A stretch of 10,132 bases of DNA from contig PKCQ01000279.1 in the NCBI GenBank assembly GCA_002862265.1, forward strand, positions 1-10,132, given 5' to 3'. Source of the stretch: Planctomycetaceae bacterium. GTDB taxonomy: Bacteria > Planctomycetota > Planctomycetia > Pirellulales > Pirellulaceae. Below, piece by piece: positions 1-5,976 of this stretch (position 1 is the stretch's first letter; each line of letters opens with the position of its first letter). Below the pieces are notes generated by a model. It saw nothing but the letters and a program-made list of their open reading frames with translations. It did no database searches and was not told the DNA's origin. The position numbers were made by a program, and so were the translations under genes.

Positions 1-1
1 C

Positions 2-55
2 GAACTCGCAATCGTCGAGGCCAAAATGAGAGAAATGGGTTACTCAGAATCTTAA
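2..55 (+). CDS. C-terminal end of an unidentified upstream gene (partial)
   Basis: The frame beginning at base 2 reads ELAIVEAKMREMGYSES and stops at TAA (53-55). The helical, charged composition looks like the true end of a protein cut off by the window edge. In many bacteria glmU (UDP-GlcNAc pyrophosphorylase) precedes prs, so a sugar-nucleotide enzyme is possible, but 17 residues are too few to decide. The gap to the preferred prs start is 156 nt. I do not recognise the gene. Confidence 0.5.
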   Translation, partial: ELAIVEAKMREMGYSES

Positions 56-211
56 AACTGGTACAACTGCGTTTCTCCCAAAGTGCCTTCTGTCAATCTG
101 GGAAAGCAGGCACAAACTCATGCACTTTCGGCCAAAGATTCGTCTCTGCTGCCTCGTTACGATGCCCACCGCCCCGTGAGCACCACCTTTTCAACTTCCG
201 CGAAGTCAAAA

Positions 212-1168
212 ATGCGTGAACTTAAAATCTTGAGCGGGCGAGCCAACCCGCAGCTTGCTCAAGACATCTGCGGTTTCCTGCATCTCTCCCTCGGCTCAGT
301 TTCGCTGGGCAAGTTTCCAGATGGCGAAAACTACTGCAAGATCGAGAATGACGTGCGCGGCCGCGACGTTTTCTTGATCCAGCCAACGTGCCCGCCGGTC
401 AACGATAATTTGCTCGAGCTGCTGATCATGATTGACAGCTGCAAACGAGCGAGTGCAGCGCGAGTCACGGTAGTCATTCCTTACTTTGGCTACGCACGAC
501 AGGACCGCAAGGACGAGGGGCGGACACCGATCACTGCCAAACTCGTAGCCAATATGATCGACCGTGCCGGCGCTGACCGAGTACTGACAATGGACTTGCA
601 CGCGGCGCAGATCCAGGGCTTCTTTGATGTCCCGGTCGACCACCTCTACGCAGCACCTGTCCTTAACGGATACTTCAAGGACATGGGCTACGATCCGGAT
701 GAGCTTGTCGTGGTCAGCCCCGACGAGGGCAGTATCAAACGAGCAATCGGTCACTCGAAACGCCTCGGCGGCAAACTGGCGATCGTGGACAAACGTCGCG
801 ACAATGCCTTGACGACCCAACAAAAGAACATCATCGGCGGACCCGTCGAAGGCAAGATCTGCCTGATGTTTGACGATATGATTAGCACCGCTGGTTCGAT
901 TTGTGGTGCGGCAAAGCTCGTTCACGAGAGCGGGGCCAAGGAGATTCACTTGGCGGCAACTCATGGTGTTCTTTGTGGCAACGCAATTGAGAATTTGAGT
1001 GAAGCTCCCATCAAGTCACTTTGCCTTACCAATACAATTCCACTGACGCCTGAGAAGAAACTTAACTCTATCCAGACTGTATCAGTCGCTCCGATGTTGG
1101 CAGAAGCCATCCGCAGAATTCACCACGACCAGTCGATCAGCGCGATGTTCCGCGGAGGCGAGAATTAG
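212..1168 (+). CDS. prs: Ribose-phosphate pyrophosphokinase (PRPP synthetase)
   Basis: This cytoplasmic enzyme transfers pyrophosphate from ATP to ribose 5-phosphate, making PRPP for purine, pyrimidine, NAD, histidine and tryptophan synthesis. The product is 318 aa, the usual size for class I enzymes. Visible motifs are the ATP-site segment RQDRKDEGR (residues 96-104), DLHAAQIQGFF with the catalytic-region His130, the flexible-loop KRR at 194-196, and the PRPP-binding loop DDMISTAGS (221-229). That loop has Ser where many bacterial enzymes have Asp (DDMIDTAGT or DDMIDTGGT). I chose the ATG at 212 because homology begins there (MRELKILSGRANPQLA). The frame is open back to a GTG at 83, but those 43 extra residues are low-complexity and unlike the family. 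No clear Shine-Dalgarno precedes either start. It heads the cluster leading to rplY and pth, an order common in bacteria, here interrupted by groES. Confidence 0.96.
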   Translation: MRELKILSGRANPQLAQDICGFLHLSLGSVSLGKFPDGENYCKIENDVRGRDVFLIQPTCPPVNDNLLELLIMIDSCKRASAARVTVVIPYFGYARQDRKDEGRTPITAKLVANMIDRAGADRVLTMDLHAAQIQGFFDVPVDHLYAAPVLNGYFKDMGYDPDELVVVSPDEGSIKRAIGHSKRLGGKLAIVDKRRDNALTTQQKNIIGGPVEGKICLMFDDMISTAGSICGAAKLVHESGAKEIHLAATHGVLCGNAIENLSEAPIKSLCLTNTIPLTPEKKLNSIQTVSVAPMLAEAIRRIHHDQSISAMFRGGEN

Positions 1169-1232
1169 CAACACGGCATAGGCCTCGCTTCCCGCCTGAC
1201 TACGAATCTTGAAACCATCCCCACCCTTGTGA

Positions 1233-1259
1233 CCTGGGGCCAAGTGAATTAGCCTCAGG
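1233..1259 (+). other. Hairpin in the prs-groES gap
   Basis: CCTGGGGC (1233-1240) can pair with GCCTCAGG (1252-1259): eight pairs including one G-U, around an 11-nt loop. No T-run follows, so it is not a standard intrinsic terminator. It ends 42 nt before the groES start and could influence mRNA processing or groES translation. No role can be assigned from sequence alone. Confidence 0.3.
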
Positions 1260-1301
1260 GTGTGAACCTGTTCCTCCCCGAGAATTTGTCCAAATCCCGA
1301 A

Positions 1302-1619
1302 ATGGCCAAGAAAAAACAATCGCTGCAGTACATTGAACCCATCGGCCCTCGCGTCCTGGTTCTGAAGGATGAGCCCAAACGTGAGACGAAGGGCGGCATC
1401 GCATTGCCTGACGCGGCGGAAATCCCGACGATTACTGGCCGAATCGTGACCATCAGCCGCGTTGTCGAGCACGACGACGATGTACCACTGCGTCAGTATG
1501 ACAAAATCTTATTCCATCCAAAGGACGCAGTGCCCGTCGATTTCGAACCTGACAACAAGCATTTTGTCGTCCCTATCGAGGACATCGTCGCCGTTTTTCG
1601 TAGCGAAGCCCCCGAATAG
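1302..1619 (+). CDS. groES: GroES-like co-chaperonin (Hsp10 family)
   Basis: GroES forms a seven-membered lid on GroEL and encloses substrate proteins for folding in the cytoplasm. The 105-residue product has the family's order: an IEPIGPRVLVLKDE first strand (residues 11-24), a mobile loop around TKGGIALPDAA (29-39) with the hydrophobic IAL that would touch GroEL, a GRIVTISR turn, YDKILFHP (66-73, like the YGxxVLF strand of typical GroES), and the closing IEDIVAVF. The sequence is divergent and carries a short basic N-terminus (MAKKKQS). No groEL is adjacent and no CIRCE element is visible upstream, so it is probably not an ordinary heat-shock groESL operon. No ribosome-binding site is obvious before the ATG. 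It sits between prs and rplY, where co-chaperonins are not usual. Family assignment is firm; the partner GroEL is unknown. Confidence 0.9.
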   Translation: MAKKKQSLQYIEPIGPRVLVLKDEPKRETKGGIALPDAAEIPTITGRIVTISRVVEHDDDVPLRQYDKILFHPKDAVPVDFEPDNKHFVVPIEDIVAVFRSEAPE

Positions 1620-1945
1620 CTTTCTTCTGAAAACCAGCCATCAGCCGCACACTCGCCCAATGCAGAGCCGCGGGCGCCGTCATACCCGGACATCGATCCT
1701 TTCGCTCCTTTTGATTCCCATCTCACCAGCCTTTTTCCCATCTTGCCTGATCAGACTACCTCATTTCAAAATGATCCTGACTTGGTCCGCAGGTTGCTCT
1801 TGAAAGAAGTAGCTGATCTGGCATACTTGGCGATTCGATTGTTTCTGTAGACATGGTCCGCCAAGAACCCGATTTCATAGGGACCGCCACTAGATTGAGT
1901 GAGGAGTCCAAATCCACTCAGGCCGCAGACAAATCAGAACCATGA
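1620..1945 (+). pseudogene. Probable gene relic between groES and rplY, function unknown
   Basis: This 393-nt gap (1620-2012) has no intact gene, but a protein-like frame runs through most of it. Directly after the groES TAG, in the same frame, 76 codons stay open to TAG at 1848-1850. They have no ATG or GTG and encode a Pro/Asp-rich stretch (SYPDIDPFAPFDSHLTSLF) followed by an amphipathic helix (DPDLVRRLLLKEVADLAYLA). One frame away, the continuation VDMVRQEPDFIGTATRLSEE runs to TGA at 1943-1945. Joining the two needs one base deleted near 1846-1850. I read it as a decayed gene without a start, but chance openness (a few percent for 76 codons) or groES stop readthrough remain possible. Also present are the 7-bp inverted repeat CTTGGCG/CGCCAAG (1826-1832/1859-1865) and the small hairpin CGGCT/AGCCG (1955-1971). 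Confidence 0.4.
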
Positions 1946-1963
1946 TGGCGGCACCGGCTGTTT

Positions 1964-2000
1964 TTGAGCCGAAAGCACAGAAAAACCTAAATCAGATAAT
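1964..2000 (+). promoter_or_regulatory. Weak candidate promoter before rplY
   Basis: GATAAT (1995-2000) matches the TATAAT -10 consensus at five of six positions, and TTGAGC (1964-1969) resembles a -35 box. The 25-nt spacing is too long for a standard sigma-70 promoter. Transcription from the -10 alone would start only a few bases before the rplY ATG, giving a nearly leaderless message. That would fit the lack of a Shine-Dalgarno there. Speculative. Confidence 0.2.
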
Positions 2001-2012
2001 TAGTGATTGGCT

Positions 2013-2609
2013 ATGAGCACCGAAACTATCCAAGTAAGCAAGCGAGAAGGCACTGGAACGCTCGCGTCCAAGAAACTGCGACAAACCGGCGACATTCCTG
2101 CGATTCTGTACGGCCACGGCGAAGAGAACGTGAGTTTGTCAGTTAGCGCCGAAGCAATCCACCGTGCGATCGAAAACGGTGTCAAGTTGCTGACTTTGTC
2201 CGGCGATGTCACCGAGACCGCGCTTCTGCGTGACGTCCAATGGGATGCCTTCGGAATCGACATCCTCCATATCGACCTCTTCCGCGTTTCCGCAGACGAG
2301 GCTGTTGAAGTTACCTTGCCTGTCGAGCTCCATGGCGAAGCCCCAGGTATTGGTGAAGGCGGCAAGTTGTCCTTCCCAGTTCACGACCTGACCATTTCCT
2401 GTCCAGCGGGAAGCATTCCGGAAGTGTTGCAGATCAACATCAGTGAACTGCATATGGGACAATCGATCCAAGCCAAGGATATCCGGCTTCCGGAAGGTGC
2501 GACTGTCGTTACCAATCCGACCGAAGTCGTAGTACACATTCCTGTTCCGACTTCGATTCGCTTGGCGGAAGCCGCCGCGAAGCAGGAAGCGGCGAAGGCG
2601 GAAGCTTAG
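2013..2609 (+). CDS. rplY: 50S ribosomal protein L25 / general stress protein Ctc
   Basis: L25/Ctc binds 5S rRNA at the central protuberance of the large subunit. The 198-residue product is the long, two-domain Ctc/TL5 form. An N-terminal 5S-binding domain covers roughly residues 1-95 (GTLASKKLRQTGDIPAILYG, later LLRDVQWDAFGIDILHIDLFRV). A C-terminal TL5-type beta domain covers roughly 98-180 (VEVTLPVELHGEAPGIGEGG, then ISELHMGQSIQAKDIRLPEG). An Ala/Lys-rich tail follows (LAEAAAKQEAAKAEA). I chose the ATG at 2013; a TTG two codons earlier (2007) is in frame but adds nothing conserved. There is no clear ribosome-binding site. pth follows after 24 nt, so the two are probably co-transcribed, as is common for rplY-pth. 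Confidence 0.95.
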   Translation: MSTETIQVSKREGTGTLASKKLRQTGDIPAILYGHGEENVSLSVSAEAIHRAIENGVKLLTLSGDVTETALLRDVQWDAFGIDILHIDLFRVSADEAVEVTLPVELHGEAPGIGEGGKLSFPVHDLTISCPAGSIPEVLQINISELHMGQSIQAKDIRLPEGATVVTNPTEVVVHIPVPTSIRLAEAAAKQEAAKAEA

Positions 2610-2633
2610 TCGCCTGAGCACCAGGCCAAAGGC

Positions 2634-3215
2634 ATGGCTGACTCCGAAGACAAACTCAAGATTGTTGTTGGCCTCGGTAATCCCGGTGCCAAGTACAACA
2701 AAACAAGACATAACATCGGCTTCCAAGTCATCGACAGACTGTCTAACGACTTGGGAGCCTCCCTGCCGAACGCCAAGTTCGAAGGGGAAACGATCAGCAC
2801 TCAGATCGAGCAAAATCGATTGGTGCTCGTCAAACCACTGACTTTTATGAACTGTAGTGGACGCTGTGTAGCAGCGTTCGCCAAGTTCTACAAGATAAAC
2901 GTCACCGAAGATCTCTTGATCGTTTGCGATGATCTCAGCCTGCCGCTTGGCAAGCTGAGAACGCGACCGAAGGGTTCAGCCGGTGGGCAAAACGGACTCA
3001 AAGATATCTTGCAGTCCCTGAACACTCAGGAAATTGCAAGATTGAGAATCGGAATCGGTCAGCCTCCGCCACGATGGGACGCAGCAGATTACGTTTTGGG
3101 AAAGTTTCGAGAAGACGAACAAGCGAGTGTGGAAGAAGTTGTGAAGAATGCCGCTGAGGCAATTCGCGTTTGGTGCCAGGGTGGCATATCACACTGCATG
3201 AACCAATTCAATTAA
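2634..3215 (+). CDS. pth: Peptidyl-tRNA hydrolase
   Basis: Pth cleaves the ester bond of peptidyl-tRNAs that fall off the ribosome, recycling tRNA; it is essential in most bacteria. The 193-residue product has all the family landmarks: GLGNPGAKYNKTRHNIGF (13-30) with the catalytic His26 and Asn16, KPLTFMNCSG (67-76) with the tRNA-positioning Asn73, the VCDDLSLPLGKLR segment with the Asp99/Asp100 pair (the position of E. coli Asp93), and GSAGGQNGLKDI (114-125) with Asn120. Nothing is missing and the length is typical. The ATG at 2634 lies 24 nt after rplY, with only a weak purine stretch (AAAGG) almost touching it. rpsF starts 23 nt downstream, so rplY-pth-rpsF probably form one transcript. 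Confidence 0.97.
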   Translation: MADSEDKLKIVVGLGNPGAKYNKTRHNIGFQVIDRLSNDLGASLPNAKFEGETISTQIEQNRLVLVKPLTFMNCSGRCVAAFAKFYKINVTEDLLIVCDDLSLPLGKLRTRPKGSAGGQNGLKDILQSLNTQEIARLRIGIGQPPPRWDAADYVLGKFREDEQASVEEVVKNAAEAIRVWCQGGISHCMNQFN

Positions 3216-3225
3216 TTGCAAGTTT

Positions 3226-3229
3226 GGAG
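3226..3229 (+). promoter_or_regulatory. Ribosome-binding site that sets the rpsF GTG start
   Basis: GGAG lies 9 nt before the GTG at 3239, in the short gap after pth. This supports the GTG over the ATG at 3170, which lies inside pth in another frame. Confidence 0.7.
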
Positions 3230-3238
3230 TTTTTCACT

Positions 3239-3616
3239 GTGGCTGCTAATTGCTACGACTGTTTCTTCCTGCTGGACAGCAACAAGTACAACCGCGATCC
3301 CGGTGGCGTCGCCGCTGCGATCGAAGCGACCATTAAGGAACATGGTGGTGAGATTCTGGCCAGCCGACTTTGGGAAGAACGCAAGCTAGCTTACCCCATC
3401 AATGGCCAGAACAAAGGCACCTACTGGTTGACCTACTTCAATATGGAAGGCAACAACCTAGTCGACTTTAATCGTACCTGTGCATTAGATAACAAGATCA
3501 TGCGCCACTTGGTGACGAAGGTCGATCCACGGCTCGTCGACACCCTGGTTGCTCACGCGACCGGACAAGCGGAAACGGAAGAAGAAAGTGCTGAAGAGGC
3601 CGCTCCTGCGAGCTAA
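3239..3616 (+). CDS. rpsF: 30S ribosomal protein S6
   Basis: S6 is a small-subunit platform protein that pairs with S18. The 125-residue product begins MAANCYDCFFLLDSNKYNRD, matching the first beta strand of S6. It continues with a helix (GGVAAAIEATIKEHGGEIL), the strand ASRLWEERKLAYPINGQNKG that carries the typical K(L)AYPI segment, TYWLTYFNM, and LDNKIMRHLVTKVD. An acidic, Ala-rich tail follows (AETEEESAEEAAPAS). I chose the GTG at 3239 because homology starts there and a GGAG lies 9 nt upstream; upstream in-frame codons fall within pth. The gap to pth is 23 nt. In many bacteria S6 is followed by ssb and rpsR (S18); here ssb follows after 147 nt and rpsR is absent. Confidence 0.95.
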   Translation: MAANCYDCFFLLDSNKYNRDPGGVAAAIEATIKEHGGEILASRLWEERKLAYPINGQNKGTYWLTYFNMEGNNLVDFNRTCALDNKIMRHLVTKVDPRLVDTLVAHATGQAETEEESAEEAAPAS

Positions 3617-3750
3617 TTCACCCACCCATTCGATTCCTAGCCCGAAGTATTAGACCAACGGAGGCCAATGCTCTATAGTCTACGCATTCAACCCAAGCCC
3701 TATGTTTTGTAATCCACGCTCCATACGGGCAGTTTGCTGAGATTTATCGA

Positions 3751-3756
3751 GAGGAG
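3751..3756 (+). promoter_or_regulatory. Ribosome-binding site of ssb
   Basis: GAGGAG stands 7 nt before the ATG at 3764 and fixes that codon as the ssb start. An upstream in-frame start at 3734 would add ten residues that Ssb proteins lack. It is one of the few strong Shine-Dalgarno sequences in this half of the window. Confidence 0.8.
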
Positions 3757-3763
3757 TTTTGCT

Positions 3764-4231
3764 ATGGCCAGTTACAACCGTGTCATTCTGATGGGCAATC
3801 TGACTCGCGATGTCGAGCTGCGGTACACGCCGGCTGGTACGCCGGTCACCGAAGTTGGCTTGGCAGTCAACGACCGACGCAAAAACCAGAATGGCGAGTG
3901 GGTGGACGAAACGACTTTCGTCGACATCACTTTTTGGGGTCGCACTGCAGAAGTCGCCTCCGAATACTTGAGCAAGGGCTCACCGGTATTCGTCGAAGGT
4001 CGCCTGAAGCTGGATTCCTGGGAAAAAGAAGGCCAAAAGCAGTACAAACTGCGCGTCGTTTGTGACCGCATGCAATTGCTCGGCGGACGCGAGGGTGGCT
4101 CAGGCGGTGGACCACGAAGTGGATCTGCCCCACGTAACGATTACGCACCAGCCAACGATGCTGCACCCATCGGCCCACCAAGCAACTCCGGCGGGTCGAT
4201 GGATAGCGGCGACGATGACATCCCGTTCTAG
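3764..4231 (+). CDS. ssb: Single-stranded DNA-binding protein
   Basis: Ssb coats single-stranded DNA in replication, recombination and repair, normally as a homotetramer. The 155-residue product has the OB fold at about residues 1-110: MASYNRVILMGNLTRDVELRYTP, then TTFVDITFWGRTAEVASEYL, SPVFVEGRLKLDSWEKEG and YKLRVVCDRMQLLG. A Gly/Pro/Asn/Ser-rich disordered linker runs to about 147. The acidic tip DDDIPF is the conserved peptide that recruits partner proteins. This perfect C-terminus directly before TAG shows that TAG is a normal stop here. The start is set by the strong GAGGAG. It lies between rpsF and rplI, as in many bacteria. Confidence 0.97.
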   Translation: MASYNRVILMGNLTRDVELRYTPAGTPVTEVGLAVNDRRKNQNGEWVDETTFVDITFWGRTAEVASEYLSKGSPVFVEGRLKLDSWEKEGQKQYKLRVVCDRMQLLGGREGGSGGGPRSGSAPRNDYAPANDAAPIGPPSNSGGSMDSGDDDIPF

Positions 4232-4318
4232 AAGAACAAAGCAAAACACCGCGATAGCAGTGGAAAGCGATCGCAACTAGACACATTAACTACAGATTTT
4301 TGATCTCGGTGATTGAAG

Positions 4319-4837
4319 ATGGTTTCAGCAAAAATACGTGCACGACGAGAAGTTTTCAAACGTCTCCCCAAAGGACCTAACGGTGGCATCGAATTGATGC
4401 TAATTCAGAACGTCGACAACGTCGGCAAGCAAGGTGAAGTGGTCGAAGTCCGTCCAGGACACGCGAACAACTACTTGCTACCCCAAGGTCTGGCGATCAT
4501 CGCAACCGAACACCACAAGCGAATGGTCGAGAAGCACAAGGCCAAGCTTAAGGAAATCGAGAAAGCTCGCCTTAGCGGACTGCAGAATTTGGCCGATAGC
4601 ATTGCTCAGCAATCGATCACCATCGAGGCGAACGCGAACGACGAAGGTCACTTATACGGCAGCGTCGGCCCGGTTGAGATCGTTGCCGCCCTCAAGGAAA
4701 ATGACGTAATACTCAACGAAGACCAAGTACGTCTCGAAGGCCCACTTAAGGAGCTCGGACTTTACACTGTCAAAGTTCACTTGCACCAAGAGATCGAGTG
4801 TGATCTCAAGGTTTGGGTTGTTCCTGCTGCTGGCTAA
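4319..4837 (+). CDS. rplI: 50S ribosomal protein L9 with N-terminal extension
   Basis: L9 binds 23S rRNA near the base of the L1 stalk and helps keep the reading frame. The L9 body begins at IELMLIQNVDNVGKQGEVV and includes the signature region GEVVEVRPGHANNYLLPQGLA, with His where Phe/Tyr is usual after PG. It then has a long charged helix (HHKRMVEKHKAKLKEIEKAR) and the C-terminal domain (DEGHLYGSVGPVEIVAAL). From the ATG at 4319 the protein is 172 aa, about 25 more than usual, because of a basic leader (MVSAKIRARREVFKRLPKGPNGG). The alternative ATG at 4397 would give a standard 146-residue L9 and has GGTGG about 10 nt upstream. A TTG at 4313 is also in frame. I prefer 4319 because the leader looks coding and ribosomal-protein-like, but the start is uncertain. 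A terminator follows. Confidence 0.9.
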   Translation: MVSAKIRARREVFKRLPKGPNGGIELMLIQNVDNVGKQGEVVEVRPGHANNYLLPQGLAIIATEHHKRMVEKHKAKLKEIEKARLSGLQNLADSIAQQSITIEANANDEGHLYGSVGPVEIVAALKENDVILNEDQVRLEGPLKELGLYTVKVHLHQEIECDLKVWVVPAAG

Positions 4838-4855
4838 AGCTTGCCGGCTCAGAAA

Positions 4856-4870
4856 TGCGTTAGCAACGCA
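4856..4870 (+). other. Small hairpin after rplI
   Basis: TGCGTT (4856-4861) and AACGCA (4865-4870) form a perfect six-pair stem with a 3-nt loop, 18 nt after the rplI stop. No T-run follows. It may protect the mRNA 3' end; the real terminator lies at 4923-4953. Confidence 0.3.
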
Positions 4871-4922
4871 ACTCCAATAGCTTCAGCTCTAGCCGCCTGC
4901 CCACGAACGATTGAATCTGACC

Positions 4923-4953
4923 AAAGCTGAGTCATTGCGACTCAGCTTTTTTT
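4923..4953 (+). terminator. Rho-independent terminator of the rplY-rplI cluster
   Basis: AAAGCTGAGTC (4923-4933) pairs perfectly with GACTCAGCTTT (4939-4949) around the loop ATTGC, and the T-run extends to 4953. The stem is 11 bp. Since the stem begins with AAA, it could also work partly on the opposite strand. It marks the end of the housekeeping cluster. Confidence 0.9.
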
Positions 4954-5200
4954 CGTGGTGGACGTGCTTGCCAGTCCTTGCATCAAAAACAGAAAGAGCG
5001 ACCACCGCGTCGCCTTGATCGCCATCTGTTTTGCCCTCCCTAGTCGCCGATCGCTTTGTCGACCAAAGCTGACGTTCATCGTGCAACTGCCTAACTGCGA
5101 AGCTAGTGGGTTTGTGAGTTCGGACTCTGTTAGCTCGGCTTTTTCGCTCCGGACGCAGGAGGACCCTACAACACTCGGTTGCATTGACCTGTTAAATGAG
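4954..5200. other. Gene-free stretch after the terminator
   Basis: No convincing gene is visible on either strand. Plus-strand (from GTG 4955) and minus-strand (from ATG 5220) reading frames of about 90-110 codons exist, but neither shows a recognisable motif, a ribosome-binding site or conserved-looking composition, and they overlap each other. The minus-strand remnant described at 5201-5491 may once have extended into this stretch, but I cannot trace it. Confidence 0.4.
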
Positions 5201-5491
5201 TTACCGAATGAATTCTCCATCGTAGTCGACTACGTACACGTAGTTATTGTCACTTGCCCAATGGCCTTTTCGGGTACGAATGCTTGAAAGGTCTGCAAGT
5301 GCACCTCTTCAATCTCGAATCTCGGTTACCGATAATTGTGATTGAGTGCGATGCCCCAGTAGGCCGTTCCGTCGGCAATTTCATAGTGTCCGCCTAGCTC
5401 ACGCAACGTCAAAATTGCGAAACCAACGAGCCCCAACAACTCGAGCTGGTCAAAGCCCCTAAGCCAAGACGAGTTTGACGAGAATACTCAT
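5201..5491 (-). pseudogene. Broken small gene resembling DKNYY-type repeat proteins
   Basis: On the minus strand ATG (5491-5489) has a perfect AGGAGG (5502-5497) 5 nt upstream, yet its frame stops after MSILVKLVLA. One frame over, the text continues as a hydrophobic segment (LELLGLVGFAILTL) and RELGGHYEIADGTAYWGIAL, to TAA at 5328-5326. The same frame continues beyond the TAA as FEIEEVHLQTFQAFVPEKAIG, and after another frame change as HWASDNNYVYVVDYDGEFIR, to TAA at 5203-5201. The order [DGTAYW] - [VHLQTFQAF] - [ASDNNYVY] resembles the D-x-x-x-V-Y / A-D-x-x-T-F pattern of DKNYY-type proteins; this is recalled, not searched. At least two frame changes and one stop separate the pieces, so it is non-functional as written. 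The ATG overlaps the stop of the fragment upstream. Confidence 0.5.
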
Positions 5492-5613
5492 GCCTGCCTC
5501 CTAGTGAATTCGTCTGATAGTTCAGACGGAAACGTGCCATAGCCAGCCAAGCATTCTGGAAAAGTGGCGTAAAACTTCAGCTCAGTATCGTCATAGCTAT
5601 TTTGCGGCCCGAG
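5488..5613 (-). pseudogene. C-terminal fragment of a lost gene upstream of the DKNYY-like relic
   Basis: A minus-strand frame without a start codon encodes SYDDTELKFYATFPECLAG then YGTFPSELSDEFTRRQA and ends at TGA (5490-5488). This TGA overlaps the next ATG as ATGA, and the AGGAGG that would serve the downstream gene is formed by the two Arg codons of TRRQA. That is the usual layout of a translationally coupled gene pair. The frame is closed upstream by TGA and has only a CTG as a possible start. Its 5' end overlaps the last 17 nt of the cupin gene in another frame, which suggests the rest of the gene was lost when the cupin gene came to lie here. The family is not recognised. Confidence 0.35.
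5511..5528. repeat. Perfect 7-bp inverted repeat downstream of the cupin gene
   Basis: CGTCTGA (5511-5517) and TCAGACG (5522-5528) flank the 4-nt loop TAGT. It lies 69 nt past the cupin stop on the minus strand and could help end or stabilise that transcript. No T-run follows on either strand, so it is not a classical terminator. Confidence 0.35.
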
Positions 5614-5941
5614 TCATCTCCGCATAGTCTTCACGCACAGGGCAAAAGACATCCATCGCTCGAATCGGTCCACCGAGAGCGACCGCTCGATGCTCTGTGC
5701 CCCCAGGAATGATGTACATGTCTCCAGCCTGAAGCTCGCGTTCTTCATTGCCGATTTGAAGCAACATTCGCCCGCTGACCAGAATTCCAGCCTGCTCATG
5801 AGGATGACTGTGCAGAGGCACTTCACAACCTTCCTCGATCTCCACCCAGGACAGCATCATCTTCTCGCCCTGGGGAGTCCTCATTGTCACGCCTGGAACA
5901 GGCGTGAGCGCCCGCTGCTTTTCAAGATCCACAAAACCCAT
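5597..5941 (-). CDS. Single-domain cupin protein
   Basis: This is a 114-residue small beta-barrel cupin, probably metal-binding and cytoplasmic, with no signal peptide or membrane segment. Cupin motif 1 is visible as GCEVPLHSHPHEQAGILVSG, with putative metal ligands His44, His46 and Gln50. Motif 2 is GDMYIIPGGTEHRAV (73-87), with His84. The C-terminal part contains FCPVREDYAEM, seen in small cupins of unknown role. Substrate cannot be deduced: sugar isomerase, dioxygenase or ligand-sensing roles all occur in the family. I chose the ATG at 5941, which has AAAGG 5 nt upstream; a GTG two codons earlier (5947) is an alternative. It is transcribed divergently from pntA. It is the only intact gene between the L9 terminator and the transhydrogenase locus. 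Confidence 0.85.
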   Translation of the reverse strand: MGFVDLEKQRALTPVPGVTMRTPQGEKMMLSWVEIEEGCEVPLHSHPHEQAGILVSGRMLLQIGNEERELQAGDMYIIPGGTEHRAVALGGPIRAMDVFCPVREDYAEMTRAAK

Positions 5942-5976
5942 GGTCACCTTTCAATCTATTGATTCGGAGGCCGACC

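Noticed and set aside
83..211. N-terminal extension of prs from GTG 83
   Set aside because: The 43 residues have no similarity to PRPP synthetases, while the family N-terminus begins exactly at the ATG 212.
1169..1301. CIRCE-type heat-shock operator before groES
   Set aside because: No TTAGCACTC-N9-GAGTGCTAA-like repeat is present; the only structure is the unrelated hairpin at 1233-1259.
3668..3712. 14-codon mini-frame (MLYSLRIQPKPYVL) with GGAGG 3 nt upstream, before ssb
   Set aside because: The spacing is short, there is no attenuator-like structure downstream and no regulatory codon bias. It is likely chance.
4955..5287. 110-codon plus-strand reading frame after the L9 terminator, and an overlapping 92-codon minus-strand frame
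   Set aside because: There are no family motifs or ribosome-binding sites, the two frames overlap, and the plus-strand frame starts directly at the terminator tail.
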